Assembly: GCF_014646875.1 (NCBI RefSeq)
Contig: NZ_BMOC01000004.1
Span: 62,001 to 126,000, forward strand
DNA: 64,000 bases
Reading direction: 5' to 3'
From: Halobellus salinus
GTDB lineage: Archaea > Halobacteriota > Halobacteria > Halobacteriales > Haloferacaceae
This document shows positions 34,653 to 42,793 of this stretch, one piece after another (the first letter of the stretch is position 1; each line of letters begins with the position of its first letter). A program made the position numbers and the translations under genes. Under the pieces are notes generated by a model. It was not told where the DNA came from. It searched no databases and saw only the letters and a program-made list of their open reading frames with translations.

Positions 34653-35582
34653 ATGACAGACCTGCGAACCCACGCAGCGGAGATAACCGAACAGTTCTCG
34701 GACCACATCGACGTGACGGACGACGAGGTCGAAGAGCGACTTCGCACCCTCGTCGAGGAGTACCGCGTGCCCGTCGAGGAGGCGCGGCGCTCGGTCACGA
34801 ACAGCTACCTCGACGAGGCCGACCTCGAACGCGAGGAGCTCGGCCGCGGCGGCAACGACGAGGTCCGCCTCGCCGACATCGACCAGGACGAACAGTGGAT
34901 CGACGCCACCGCGAAAGTCGTCGAACTCTGGGAGCCCCGCAGCGACTCCATCGCACAGGTGGGGCTGCTCGGCGACGAGTCCGGGCGCACCAAGTTCGTC
35001 GCGTTCGAGACCTCTGAGCTCCCCGAACTCGAGGAGGGCGCGGTCTACCGGCTCGGCAACCTGGTCACCGACGAGTACCAGGGCGACTTCTCGGTGAAGC
35101 TCAACCGCACGACCACCATCGAAGCGGTCGACGAGGAGATCGAGGTCGGCGACGACGCGGTCACCGTTGAGGGCGCGCTGGTCGACATCCAGTCGGGTAG
35201 CGGCCTGATCAAACGGTGCCCCGAGGAGGGCTGCACCCGCGTGCTCCAGAACGGCCGGTGTTCCGAACACGGCGACGTCGACGGCGAGTTCGACCTCCGG
35301 ATCAAGGGGGTGCTCGACGACGGCACGACCGTCCACGAGACCATCTTCGGCCGGGAGACCACCGAGGACCTCACCGGGATCGGGTTGGAGACCGCCCAGC
35401 AGATGGCGAAAGACGCCCTCGACACCACGGTCGTCGTCGAGGAGATGCGCGAGGACCTCCTCGGGACGTACTACCGGATTTCGGGCCCCGAACTCGGTCG
35501 GTACGTCCTCGCCGACGACGTCGAACGGCTCACCGAACCGGCGGATCCCGAAGCGGTGCTGATCAAAGCGAGGTCGATCTGA
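34653..35582 (+). CDS. rpa3: Single-stranded DNA-binding replication protein A (Rpa3-like)
   Basis: From ATG 34653 the protein has 309 residues. An N-terminal helical region (about 1-60) precedes an OB-fold (about 75-160, QWIDATAKVVELWEPRSDSI then QVGLLGDESGRTKFVAF). A zinc-finger segment at about 189-208 (CPEEGCTRVLQNGRCSEHG, three Cys and one His) lies inside a second OB-like domain. The length and one-OB-plus-zinc layout fit the haloarchaeal RPA3 class, which operates with its associated protein encoded next. It protects single-stranded DNA in replication and repair. The stop lies one base before the next ATG. Confidence 0.88.
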   Translation: MTDLRTHAAEITEQFSDHIDVTDDEVEERLRTLVEEYRVPVEEARRSVTNSYLDEADLEREELGRGGNDEVRLADIDQDEQWIDATAKVVELWEPRSDSIAQVGLLGDESGRTKFVAFETSELPELEEGAVYRLGNLVTDEYQGDFSVKLNRTTTIEAVDEEIEVGDDAVTVEGALVDIQSGSGLIKRCPEEGCTRVLQNGRCSEHGDVDGEFDLRIKGVLDDGTTVHETIFGRETTEDLTGIGLETAQQMAKDALDTTVVVEEMREDLLGTYYRISGPELGRYVLADDVERLTEPADPEAVLIKARSI

Positions 35583-35583
35583 G

Positions 35584-36219
35584 ATGAGTTCAAACGAGAT
35601 CCCGACCCGAGAGGTCGCACGGCGTGTGTTCGCAGACGAGTTCAACGACGCGACGTTCAGCTTCAAGGAGTCCGACGACGACCGCGCGCCCGTCTACGCG
35701 CTGCTTCCCACCGGGGAGAAAGTCAACCGCGTGTTCTTCATCGGGACCCTGACCGAGAAAGAGGACGTCGGCGAGGACAACGAGTACTGGCGCGGCCGGA
35801 TCGTCGACCCCACGGGCACGTTCTTCGTGTACGCCGGCCAGTACCAGCCCGAAGCGACGAGCACGCTCCGGGATCTGGAGCCGCCGGCGTACGTCGCAGT
35901 GGTGGGCAAGCCCCGCACGTACGAGACCGACGACGGCACGGTCAACGTCTCGGTCCGTCCGGAGTCGATCCAGGTCGTCGACGCCACCACCCGCGACCGA
36001 TGGGTGGTCGAGGCCGCCGAGCGCACCATCGACCGGGTCGGCGCCTTCGAGGACGAGGGCAACGAGTACGGCCGGATGGCCCGCGAGGAGTACGACATCC
36101 CGGTCGACCGGTACCTCGAGTCGACGGTGTCGGCGTTAGAGAGCGTCGAGGAGTCCGACGGCGACGAACTCGGCGTCGGCGGGTCGGCGCCGAGCGCGGA
36201 TCTCCAGCCCGAGCCCTGA
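35584..36219 (+). CDS. rpap3: RPA-associated protein (COG3390)
   Basis: This 211-residue protein starts TREVARRVFADEFNDATFSF and contains an OB-like segment (VFFIGTLTEKEDVGEDNEYW, then IVDPTGTFFVYAGQYQPEAT), followed by RPESIQVVDATTRDRWVVEA and an acidic tail. It follows the RPA gene directly, the standard archaeal pairing in which this protein binds RPA and may modulate its DNA binding. The start is ATG 35584. Confidence 0.88.
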   Translation: MSSNEIPTREVARRVFADEFNDATFSFKESDDDRAPVYALLPTGEKVNRVFFIGTLTEKEDVGEDNEYWRGRIVDPTGTFFVYAGQYQPEATSTLRDLEPPAYVAVVGKPRTYETDDGTVNVSVRPESIQVVDATTRDRWVVEAAERTIDRVGAFEDEGNEYGRMAREEYDIPVDRYLESTVSALESVEESDGDELGVGGSAPSADLQPEP

Positions 36220-36311
36220 GGCGCCTGCCGGTCCCGGGTTGATGGTGAGTTCGATCTTTTTTGAGTCATCGCCGGTCTGATGTCGGTTTTCGCCGTATCC
36301 GTCGGGTGCGT

Positions 36312-36461
36312 ATGTTGCAGACCCTCCGCCCGGCGGGCACACGCCTCCGACAGCCGGCCCCGCTGACGTTCAGAAGCATCGCGGTGACGACGCTCGTGAT
36401 ACTCGCACTCGTCGCCGCGGTCGCGCTCGCCGTCCAGACTGGCGTGGTCGTGTTTAGTTAA
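36312..36461 (+). CDS. Single-helix small membrane protein, 49 residues
   Basis: From ATG 36312 the frame encodes MLQTLRPAGTRLRQPAPLTF followed by one hydrophobic helix (VTTLVILALVAAVALAVQTG). A positive-inside N-terminus and one helix fit a tail or stress microprotein. A longer in-frame start exists at 36261. No family is recognised. The following 20 bases lead directly into element copy 4. Confidence 0.4.
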   Translation: MLQTLRPAGTRLRQPAPLTFRSIAVTTLVILALVAAVALAVQTGVVVFS

Positions 36462-36480
36462 GCAACGACCGACCAGAGAA

Positions 36481-36576
36481 CCACCGACGGGTGGGACTGG
36501 AAGGGGCCGCGGGCTTCCAAGCTCGTCTCTCTCCCGTTCTCACCGATTTCACTCCTAACTAAACAGTACCACTGGC
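36481..36576 (+). ncRNA. Structured dispersed element, copy 4 (short form)
   Basis: The leading stem CCACC-GACG-GGTGG (36481-36494) and stem GGAAG (36499-36503)/CTTCC (36514-36518) are followed by a tail that aligns with copy 1 through GATTTCACTCCTAACT and CAGTACC. It lies about 105 bases before the start of the RHH gene at 36625. Confidence 0.6.
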
Positions 36577-36624
36577 GTCTGACGAACTACTAAGTGCGCA
36601 CGTCGACGATACGTACGCGATACG

Positions 36625-37056
36625 ATGGGGAACAAAAACAAGACGATCTCGTTCCGTGTCAACGAGGACGCGTTCGAGACGCTCCGAGAGATCGCCGAAG
36701 AGCGCGACATCTCCCTGTCGGCGGTGTTCCGCGACTACGTCGACACCCTGGTTGCCCACGACGGCCAAGTCCAGGCCATCCCCGAGCACGAACTCGAACG
36801 GCTCCGCAGCGATGACGGCGACGACGCCGAACCGTTCCCCCCCACGGTGGAGGTGCCCAAGAGCTTCGTCCGGGAGCACGAGCGCCTCGAACTCGAAGCC
36901 GACCACCTCCGGGAGCAACTCGAGGAGCACAAACAGTACATCGACTACCTCCAGGAACAACTCGAAGCCGACGAGGAGGTCGTCCACCTGGAGGATCTGG
37001 ACCGCGACGACTCGTCCGTCGGGGTGGAGTCGACCGAGGGCGTTCCGTACCGGTAA
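36625..37056 (+). CDS. Ribbon-helix-helix DNA-binding protein with coiled-coil tail
   Basis: This 143-residue protein begins NKNKTISFRVNEDAFETLRE, then IAEERDISLSAVFRDYVDTL, a CopG/Arc-type ribbon-helix-helix (residues about 5-45). A heptad-rich helix follows (LELEADHLREQLEEHKQYID, then YLQEQLEADEEV, about 93-120), suggesting dimerisation. It is probably a DNA-binding regulator or nucleoid protein; no toxin gene is adjacent. It converges with the PEP carboxylase gene. Confidence 0.7.
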   Translation: MGNKNKTISFRVNEDAFETLREIAEERDISLSAVFRDYVDTLVAHDGQVQAIPEHELERLRSDDGDDAEPFPPTVEVPKSFVREHERLELEADHLREQLEEHKQYIDYLQEQLEADEEVVHLEDLDRDDSSVGVESTEGVPYR

Positions 37057-37102
37057 CCGACACCGACCCGCGAGACGGCAGTCTGCCAGCCCGCTGCCGG
37101 CG

Positions 37103-39796
37103 CTACCCGGTGTTTTTCATGCCGGCGGCGATGCCTTTCACCGTCAGCCGGAGGGTCTGTTCCTCCTCGTCGGTCCGGTGGGCCTGCGCCAGCAGCTTCG
37201 TCTGGAGCAGGTTCAGCGGGTCGACGTACGGGTTCCGACGGCGGAGGCTCTCGTCGAGCCACTCGCGTTTGAGCAACGACTCCCGGCCGGTGATGTCGAG
37301 GACAACGTCGCGGGCGCGTTCGTACTCGGCCTGGAGTTCCGGGAAGAACGCCTCTCGGAGCTCCGGATCCGCCAACTCCGCGTAGTGGCTCGCGATCTCG
37401 AAGTCGGTCCGGGCCAGCGCCTGCGCGGCGTTATCCAGGGTCGTCCGGAAGAACGGCCACTCCACGTACATTTCACGCAGGGTTTCGATGTCGCCGCCGT
37501 CGTCGAGATACGCCTGGATGCCGGTCCCCAGCGCGTACCACCCGGTGATGATACACCGCGATTGGGTCCACGAGAACACCCACGGGATCGCCCGGAGGTC
37601 CTCGACGGTGCGCTCGCCCGACCGCGACGCCGGCCGCGACCCCAGGTTGAGGTTCTCGATCACGCCGATCGGGGTGGCCTGCCCGAAGTAGGTCACGAAC
37701 CCCTCCGACTCTAAGAGTCCGAGGTAGGCCTCACGGGCGGCGGGCGCCATCGCGTTCATCGCGTCGACCCACGCGTCGGCGACCTCCTCTTCGGGCTCGC
37801 GGATCGCTCGGAGCCGGGCGCGGATCTGTGCGTTCACCATCTGTTCGAGGTTGCGCTCGGCGATGACGGGGTTGGCGTACTTCTCGGCGATCGCTTCGCC
37901 CTGCTCTGTGAACTTGATCTGGCCGGAGACGGTCTCGTTCGGCAGCGCGAGCATGGCCTCGTTCATCGGGCCGCCACCGCGAGAGATCGACCCGCCGCGA
38001 CCGTGGAACAGCCGCATCCGCACGTCGAAATCCCGGCAGATGGTGGCCAGCCGGCGCTGGTTCTTGTAGAGGTCCCAGTTGGCGGCGAGAAAGCCGTTCT
38101 CCTTGTTGGAGTCGGAATACCCCAGCATGATCTCCTGGACGTTGTCCCGGGCGGCAAGCGCCTGGTGGTAGGCCTCGTTCTCGAACAGCGTGCCCATGAT
38201 CCGGCGGGCGCCGTTGAGCGCGGACTCGGTTTCGAGCAGTGGAACGACGTCGATCCCGCAGTGGTCCGGCAGCGACACCGCCCCGGCCTGGTCGGCGAGG
38301 AACAGCACCTCGAGCACGTGGCTGGGCTCTTCGGTCATGGAGATGCAGTAGGTGTCGATGGCGCCGACACCGAACTCGCTCTGCCACTCGCCGAGCATCC
38401 CGAACCGCCGGAGCACCCGTTCGGCGAGCTCGGAGACGTCGCCGGGGTCGTCGAGGTCGACGACCGGCTCCGACTGGAGAATCGATTCGGTCAACACCTC
38501 GATCCGACCGTCCTCGTCGAGGCCGCGGTAGTCGATGCCCGCCCCGGCGAGCGCCTCGTGGACCGCCTCGGTGTGGTTCTGTTGGTGGTCGCGGAGGTCG
38601 AGGCTCGCGAGCGTGAACCCGAACGTGTCGACCTGCCGGATCAGCGGCTCGACGTACTCGTCGGCCACAACCTCAGCGCCGGTCGCCCGGAGGCTCCGAT
38701 CGATCGTGGTGAGGTCATCGAGCAGTTCCGCCTTGTCGGCGTACCCGCCGGGCCGGACGTCCTCGATCCGGTGGAGCCGCTCCCGCATCAGCTTCAGTTT
38801 CTGCCGGTACGGCTCGCTCGGGTACCGGTCTCCGGCCTCGGCCGCGACAGTGGGGAGCCGCGACGCGTCGGCGTTCAGCGACCGTTCAAGCTCGGCGCCG
38901 GCGTCGACCCGCCGACCGTCCTGGCTCAGGAACCCCGAGAGCCGCTTGAGTGCGGTTCGGTACTTCTCCAAGACAACCGCGCGCTGTCGTTCCAGGGTGT
39001 CGGTGGTGACCTCCGGGGTGACAAAGGGGTTGCCGTCGCGGTCCGACCCCGCCCACGACCGGAACTCGAAGAGCTTCGGCACGTCGACGTCGGGATACTC
39101 CTCGCCGAGGAGACCCTCGAGTTCGGCGTACACCTCGCCGACGACGTCGAAGAGAATGGATTCGAGGTACCACTGCACGTTCCGGGCCTCGTCCTGCGGC
39201 TCCGGCCGGCGCTCCCGGACCTGTGAGGTCTGCCAGAGGCTGGTGACCTCGGCGTCGACCTTCCGCCACAGTTGGTCGTGTTCGCGGTCGGTGAGTCGGT
39301 GCTCGTCGAGTTCTTCCAGCCGGCTCGCGATCGACCGGAGTTTGGCTTTCACCGTCTTCCGCCGGGCCTCGGTGGGGTGGGCGGTGAACGTCGGCTCGAT
39401 GAGCACGTCGTCGAGCACCTGCTGGACGGTCTCGGGGTCGGCGTCGGATTCGACGAGCGTCTCGACGGTCGCGACCAACCCGTCCTCGAGGTCGCCGGAC
39501 TGGGAGCCTTCCCGGACGACGCGGGCGCGCTCCCGCTCCTCGGCGAGGTTTATCAACTCGAAATACGTGGTGAACGCGCGCGAAACAACGCTTTCGCCGT
39601 CGGGCGAGAGGCCTTCGAGCCGTCGGTCGAGCTCCGCGCGTGAGTCGTGTTCTCCCTCCCGGTAGGAGATCGCGGCGTTCCGGATGTCTTCGACGGTCTC
39701 GAACGATCCTTCCGACGTCTGGTCGGCCAACACGTCGCCGAGGAGGGCCCCGAGTTCCCGGACGTCCTGGTTGACGTCCCTGCCGTGGAGATCCAT
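37103..39796 (-). CDS. ppc: Phosphoenolpyruvate carboxylase
   Basis: From ATG 39796 the protein has 897 residues, the length of bacterial-type PEP carboxylase and much longer than the archaeal PpcA type. It carries the catalytic His in FTAHPTEARRK (His140), the second signature MLGYSDSNKENGF, and the glycine-rich LFHGRGGSISRGGGP. It fixes bicarbonate onto PEP to give oxaloacetate, refilling the TCA cycle. The longer frame to 39970 was rejected because it lacks family sequence. A TATA-like GTTTTTACC lies about 30 bases upstream on the minus strand. Confidence 0.95.
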   Translation of the reverse strand: MDLHGRDVNQDVRELGALLGDVLADQTSEGSFETVEDIRNAAISYREGEHDSRAELDRRLEGLSPDGESVVSRAFTTYFELINLAEERERARVVREGSQSGDLEDGLVATVETLVESDADPETVQQVLDDVLIEPTFTAHPTEARRKTVKAKLRSIASRLEELDEHRLTDREHDQLWRKVDAEVTSLWQTSQVRERRPEPQDEARNVQWYLESILFDVVGEVYAELEGLLGEEYPDVDVPKLFEFRSWAGSDRDGNPFVTPEVTTDTLERQRAVVLEKYRTALKRLSGFLSQDGRRVDAGAELERSLNADASRLPTVAAEAGDRYPSEPYRQKLKLMRERLHRIEDVRPGGYADKAELLDDLTTIDRSLRATGAEVVADEYVEPLIRQVDTFGFTLASLDLRDHQQNHTEAVHEALAGAGIDYRGLDEDGRIEVLTESILQSEPVVDLDDPGDVSELAERVLRRFGMLGEWQSEFGVGAIDTYCISMTEEPSHVLEVLFLADQAGAVSLPDHCGIDVVPLLETESALNGARRIMGTLFENEAYHQALAARDNVQEIMLGYSDSNKENGFLAANWDLYKNQRRLATICRDFDVRMRLFHGRGGSISRGGGPMNEAMLALPNETVSGQIKFTEQGEAIAEKYANPVIAERNLEQMVNAQIRARLRAIREPEEEVADAWVDAMNAMAPAAREAYLGLLESEGFVTYFGQATPIGVIENLNLGSRPASRSGERTVEDLRAIPWVFSWTQSRCIITGWYALGTGIQAYLDDGGDIETLREMYVEWPFFRTTLDNAAQALARTDFEIASHYAELADPELREAFFPELQAEYERARDVVLDITGRESLLKREWLDESLRRRNPYVDPLNLLQTKLLAQAHRTDEEEQTLRLTVKGIAAGMKNTG

Positions 39797-39968
39797 ACCA
39801 GGCCGTATACTATCGCCCGGGTAAAAACTACCGAGTTCGGTGGTCTCGACCACCCCGTGTCGAGCCCGAACCGCCGGAGGCAGGCGTGTGGCGCCTCCGG
39901 GGTGCGGTGGGTCGCTCGGCCCGCGGCCGGGGGAGACACCACAGTCGGTCGACGACGCCCAGGTCGTC

Positions 39969-39980
39969 ATCCTTTTTACC
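39969..39980 (+). promoter_or_regulatory. TATA box of the Rieske gene
   Basis: TCCTTTTTACC lies about 21-31 bases before ATG 40001, fitting a leaderless transcript. It sits in the divergent gap with ppc. Confidence 0.5.
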
Positions 39981-40000
39981 GGCGGGCCGAAGACTCAGGT

Positions 40001-40843
40001 ATGAGTGAGAGCGACAAGTACCCGGCGGAATCGGGCCGCCGCCGGTTCGTCAAGGGCGTCGTTGGGGGCGCAGCGCTCGCGGGCGTCGGCGCGACGGGTG
40101 CGGCCGCGATCAACTCCGCGACGCAGGCCAGCGGCGCCGGTGGCGGGTCCACCCAGGCGTTTGCCATCGAGAACACTGACGGACCGGCCCCCCGTGGAAT
40201 GCCGCAGATCCCGGTCGAGATCGACGACGAGGGATACCTCAAGGGCGCCTGGCCCGAAGTCACCACCGAACAGCAGGGCGGGGTCTCGGTCAAGGTCGCC
40301 GAGGCCGAGGATTTCAAAGGCTCCGGTCAGACCTACTCCACGGAGTGGTTCCAGTACTGCGGCGTGGAGTCCTACGCCGGGGTCCAGCCCGACTACGACT
40401 CGGACAACTACTTCCGGGTCGGATCGAACCCCGGCTACGAGTGGCAGAGCGAGGCCTACTCCGAGGGTGACCGCCTCCACGTCGACGACTTCTCCGACTA
40501 CCAGGAGTGGTCCAACGGCGTCGGCGACCCCGGTATCGGGAAGGGCGCCACCGGGCGGTGGCGCTCGGAGGACGCCGAAGACGTCATTCCGATCCAGGTT
40601 ATCAAATCCGACCGGGTTGAGGACCTCGCCCAACAGGACCCGTGGCTCGAGGCCTCCACGCAGGAGGGGTTCGTTGCGTGGCTCAACAAATGCACGCACT
40701 TCTGTTGCGTGCCGAAGTACAAAAGCGAGGGATCGGCCAAGTTCGGTGGCGAAAACGAAGTCTACTGCCAGTGCCACCAGTCAATCTACGACCCCTTCAG
40801 CATCGTGCAGACGCTGTTCGTCGCGCGCCCCCGTCCCGAGTGA
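40001..40843 (+). CDS. Rieske iron-sulfur protein with Tat signal
   Basis: This 280-residue protein has a twin-arginine signal (GRRRFVKGVVGGAALAGVGA, Arg-Arg at about 12-14) that also serves as a membrane anchor. The two Rieske boxes are CTHFCC (about 231-236) and YCQCHQS (about 254-260), supplying two Cys and two His to the 2Fe-2S cluster. It corresponds to the Rieske subunit of a cytochrome bc-type complex. No cytochrome b gene follows; the next gene is a regulator. The export signal places the cluster outside the membrane. Confidence 0.88.
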   Translation: MSESDKYPAESGRRRFVKGVVGGAALAGVGATGAAAINSATQASGAGGGSTQAFAIENTDGPAPRGMPQIPVEIDDEGYLKGAWPEVTTEQQGGVSVKVAEAEDFKGSGQTYSTEWFQYCGVESYAGVQPDYDSDNYFRVGSNPGYEWQSEAYSEGDRLHVDDFSDYQEWSNGVGDPGIGKGATGRWRSEDAEDVIPIQVIKSDRVEDLAQQDPWLEASTQEGFVAWLNKCTHFCCVPKYKSEGSAKFGGENEVYCQCHQSIYDPFSIVQTLFVARPRPE

Positions 40844-40920
40844 CCGCGCCGCTGTCGGCGGACGCCGGGGCGGTTTGTCCCTCCCACGCCGTCAGCGGCG
40901 ACCCCCGGCGCCGCGACCCG

Positions 40921-40960
40921 GCCCCGGCGCCGGCGCCGGCGCCGGCGCCGGCGCCGGCCC
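40921..40960. repeat. GGCGCC hexamer repeat
   Basis: About five tandem GGCGCC/CGGCGC units form a self-complementary GC block between the Rieske stop and the next gene. It could form a strong hairpin. Confidence 0.8.
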
Positions 40961-41005
40961 GTGTCAGATACCTTCATGTAGGCCGGGCTACGAGATACAG
41001 GTAGC

Positions 41006-41527
41006 ATGACCGGACCCGGAGCACCGGAAGCCACTACGATCGGCGAGCTATCGGCGTCGGAGATCCACGACGTGCTCCGGAACGACCGGCGTCGCCTGGT
41101 CCTAGAGCGACTCCGGACCGCGCGAGACGCAGAGACGGTCTCGGACCTGGCCGAACACATCGGCGGCGTGGAGGCGGGGGAGTCGCCACCGCCCCGGAAC
41201 GTCCGACAGAGCGTCTACGTCTCGCTTCACCAGACGCACCTCCCCAAGCTCGACGAACTCGGGGTCGTCGACTACGACCCCGACGGGAAGACGGTCGAAC
41301 TGGCGGCCAACGCCCGCGAACTCCGGGCGTATCTGGAGCCCGCAACGGGTGAGACCGGGGTTTCGCCGGTCTGCTACGCCGGTGTCGGCCTCCTGGGTGG
41401 TGTGGCCCTGCTCGGCGCTGCCGCGGGCGTCCCCGGCCTCCGCACGGTGGGCCCGACAGCGGTCGGGTTCGTGCTCTCGGCGGCGGTCGTCGCCGCCGGG
41501 GTTTACGACCGCCGTCTCCGGGCGTGA
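41006..41527 (+). CDS. Membrane-anchored HTH regulator (DUF7344-type)
   Basis: This 173-residue protein has a winged-helix domain (LSASEIHDVLRNDRRRLVLE, then RDAETVSDLAEHIGG and VRQSVYVSLHQTHLPKLDEL) in the first ~105 residues and two C-terminal membrane helices (about 122-142 and 147-166). Haloarchaea have many such membrane-tethered HTH proteins of unknown signal. The start is ATG 41006. Confidence 0.75.
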   Translation: MTGPGAPEATTIGELSASEIHDVLRNDRRRLVLERLRTARDAETVSDLAEHIGGVEAGESPPPRNVRQSVYVSLHQTHLPKLDELGVVDYDPDGKTVELAANARELRAYLEPATGETGVSPVCYAGVGLLGGVALLGAAAGVPGLRTVGPTAVGFVLSAAVVAAGVYDRRLRA

Positions 41528-41669
41528 CCCGCCGCGATCGGGTGTGGCTGCGCCGGCCGCGTTCGCCCACCGCGGGGTGGCACCACCGATTCCGGTCGAA
41601 ACCGCGCGCCGTGCCGGCTTCGAGCGCCGCGGGAGGAAAGACTTAACATCGTTTCACAACCCCTCTCCT

Positions 41670-41680
41670 CTTGAGGATAG
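41670..41680 (+). promoter_or_regulatory. Shine-Dalgarno-like GAGGAT before livH
   Basis: TTGAGGATAG lies 7-16 bases before ATG 41687, one of the few recognisable ribosome-binding sites in the window. It supports a leadered transcript starting near the CTTAACA box at about 41643. Confidence 0.5.
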
Positions 41681-41686
41681 TTATCA

Positions 41687-42793
41687 ATGGGGATCGCTGA
41701 GACATACACTCGCGGGCGGCAGGCCGCGGTCGCGCGCCCGGGGTCCATCATCCTGGGGCTCGTCGTCGCCGTCCTGCTGTTCGACTTGGGCGTCGGGTTA
41801 GCGACCGGCGACAACTCGTTCAGCGGCGTCGGGTCTCTCATGTGGGACGGGCTGATGCGCGGGCTTGTGATCGGGCTCGCGGGCATCGGGTTGTCGATGA
41901 CGTACAGCATCCTGAACTTCGCAAACTTCGCCCACGGCGACTACATCACCGCCGGCGCGTTCTCCGGGTGGGCGACGACGTACGTGGTCGCCGGACTCGG
42001 GCGGGCCGACATCGGGGCGCTGTTTCTGGTCGGCGCGAGCGGGTCGGTCTTCGGCGGGACGCTCGGCATCGGCGTCACCGGTACCCCGCTCGCGGTCGTC
42101 GCCGGAGCCCTCGTCGCGGGGGGATTCACCGTCGCGCTCGCGGTGGTTATCGATCGGACGGTGTTCAAACCCATTCGCGACGAGAGCGGGATCACGCTGC
42201 TCATCACAAGCATCGGGGTGGCGTTCGCGCTCCGGTACATCATGCAGTTCGTTTTCAGTTCGAGCGTTCGCGGCACCACCGCACAGCCCCCGTCGGTCTC
42301 GCTGTACTTCGTCGACGGGGTCGTCCGAATCAACGCCCACGACATCGCGCTGGTGGTCGTTGCGGGCGGGCTGATGCTCGGCGTTCACCTCCTGTTGCAG
42401 CTCACCACCCTCGGGAAGGCGATGCGGGCGATGGCGGACAACGAGGATCTCGCACAGATCACCGGGATCCCGACCGAACGGGTGGTCCGGGCGGTGTGGA
42501 TCATCGGCGGCGGGCTCACCGGCGTCGCGGGGTACATGTTCGTGCTCTGGAAGGGGACCCTCGGGTTCAACGACGGGTGGCTCCTGCTGTTGCTCATCTT
42601 CGCTGCGGTCATTCTCGGCGGGATCGGCTCGGTCTACGGCGCTATTGTCGGCGGGCTCGCGATCGGGCTGACCGCGTCGATGTCGGTGATTTGGATCCCC
42701 TCGGCGTTCTCCCGTGCGGCGGCGTTTTTCGTGATGATCGTCATCCTACTGGTGAAACCTGAAGGGATCTTCTCCGGGAGGTCGACGGCGTGA
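41687..42793 (+). CDS. livH: Branched-chain amino acid ABC transporter permease, LivH-type
   Basis: This 368-residue membrane protein has about eight helices and LivH signatures: ILNFANFAHGDYITAGAFSG near residue 70, then the permease motif MRAMADNEDLAQITGIPTER and GGGLTGVAGYMFVLWKG. It forms half of the channel of a Liv-type importer for branched-chain amino acids or amides. It leads a four-gene operon. The substrate-binding protein gene is not adjacent upstream, so it must be elsewhere. Confidence 0.9.
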   Translation: MGIAETYTRGRQAAVARPGSIILGLVVAVLLFDLGVGLATGDNSFSGVGSLMWDGLMRGLVIGLAGIGLSMTYSILNFANFAHGDYITAGAFSGWATTYVVAGLGRADIGALFLVGASGSVFGGTLGIGVTGTPLAVVAGALVAGGFTVALAVVIDRTVFKPIRDESGITLLITSIGVAFALRYIMQFVFSSSVRGTTAQPPSVSLYFVDGVVRINAHDIALVVVAGGLMLGVHLLLQLTTLGKAMRAMADNEDLAQITGIPTERVVRAVWIIGGGLTGVAGYMFVLWKGTLGFNDGWLLLLLIFAAVILGGIGSVYGAIVGGLAIGLTASMSVIWIPSAFSRAAAFFVMIVILLVKPEGIFSGRSTA

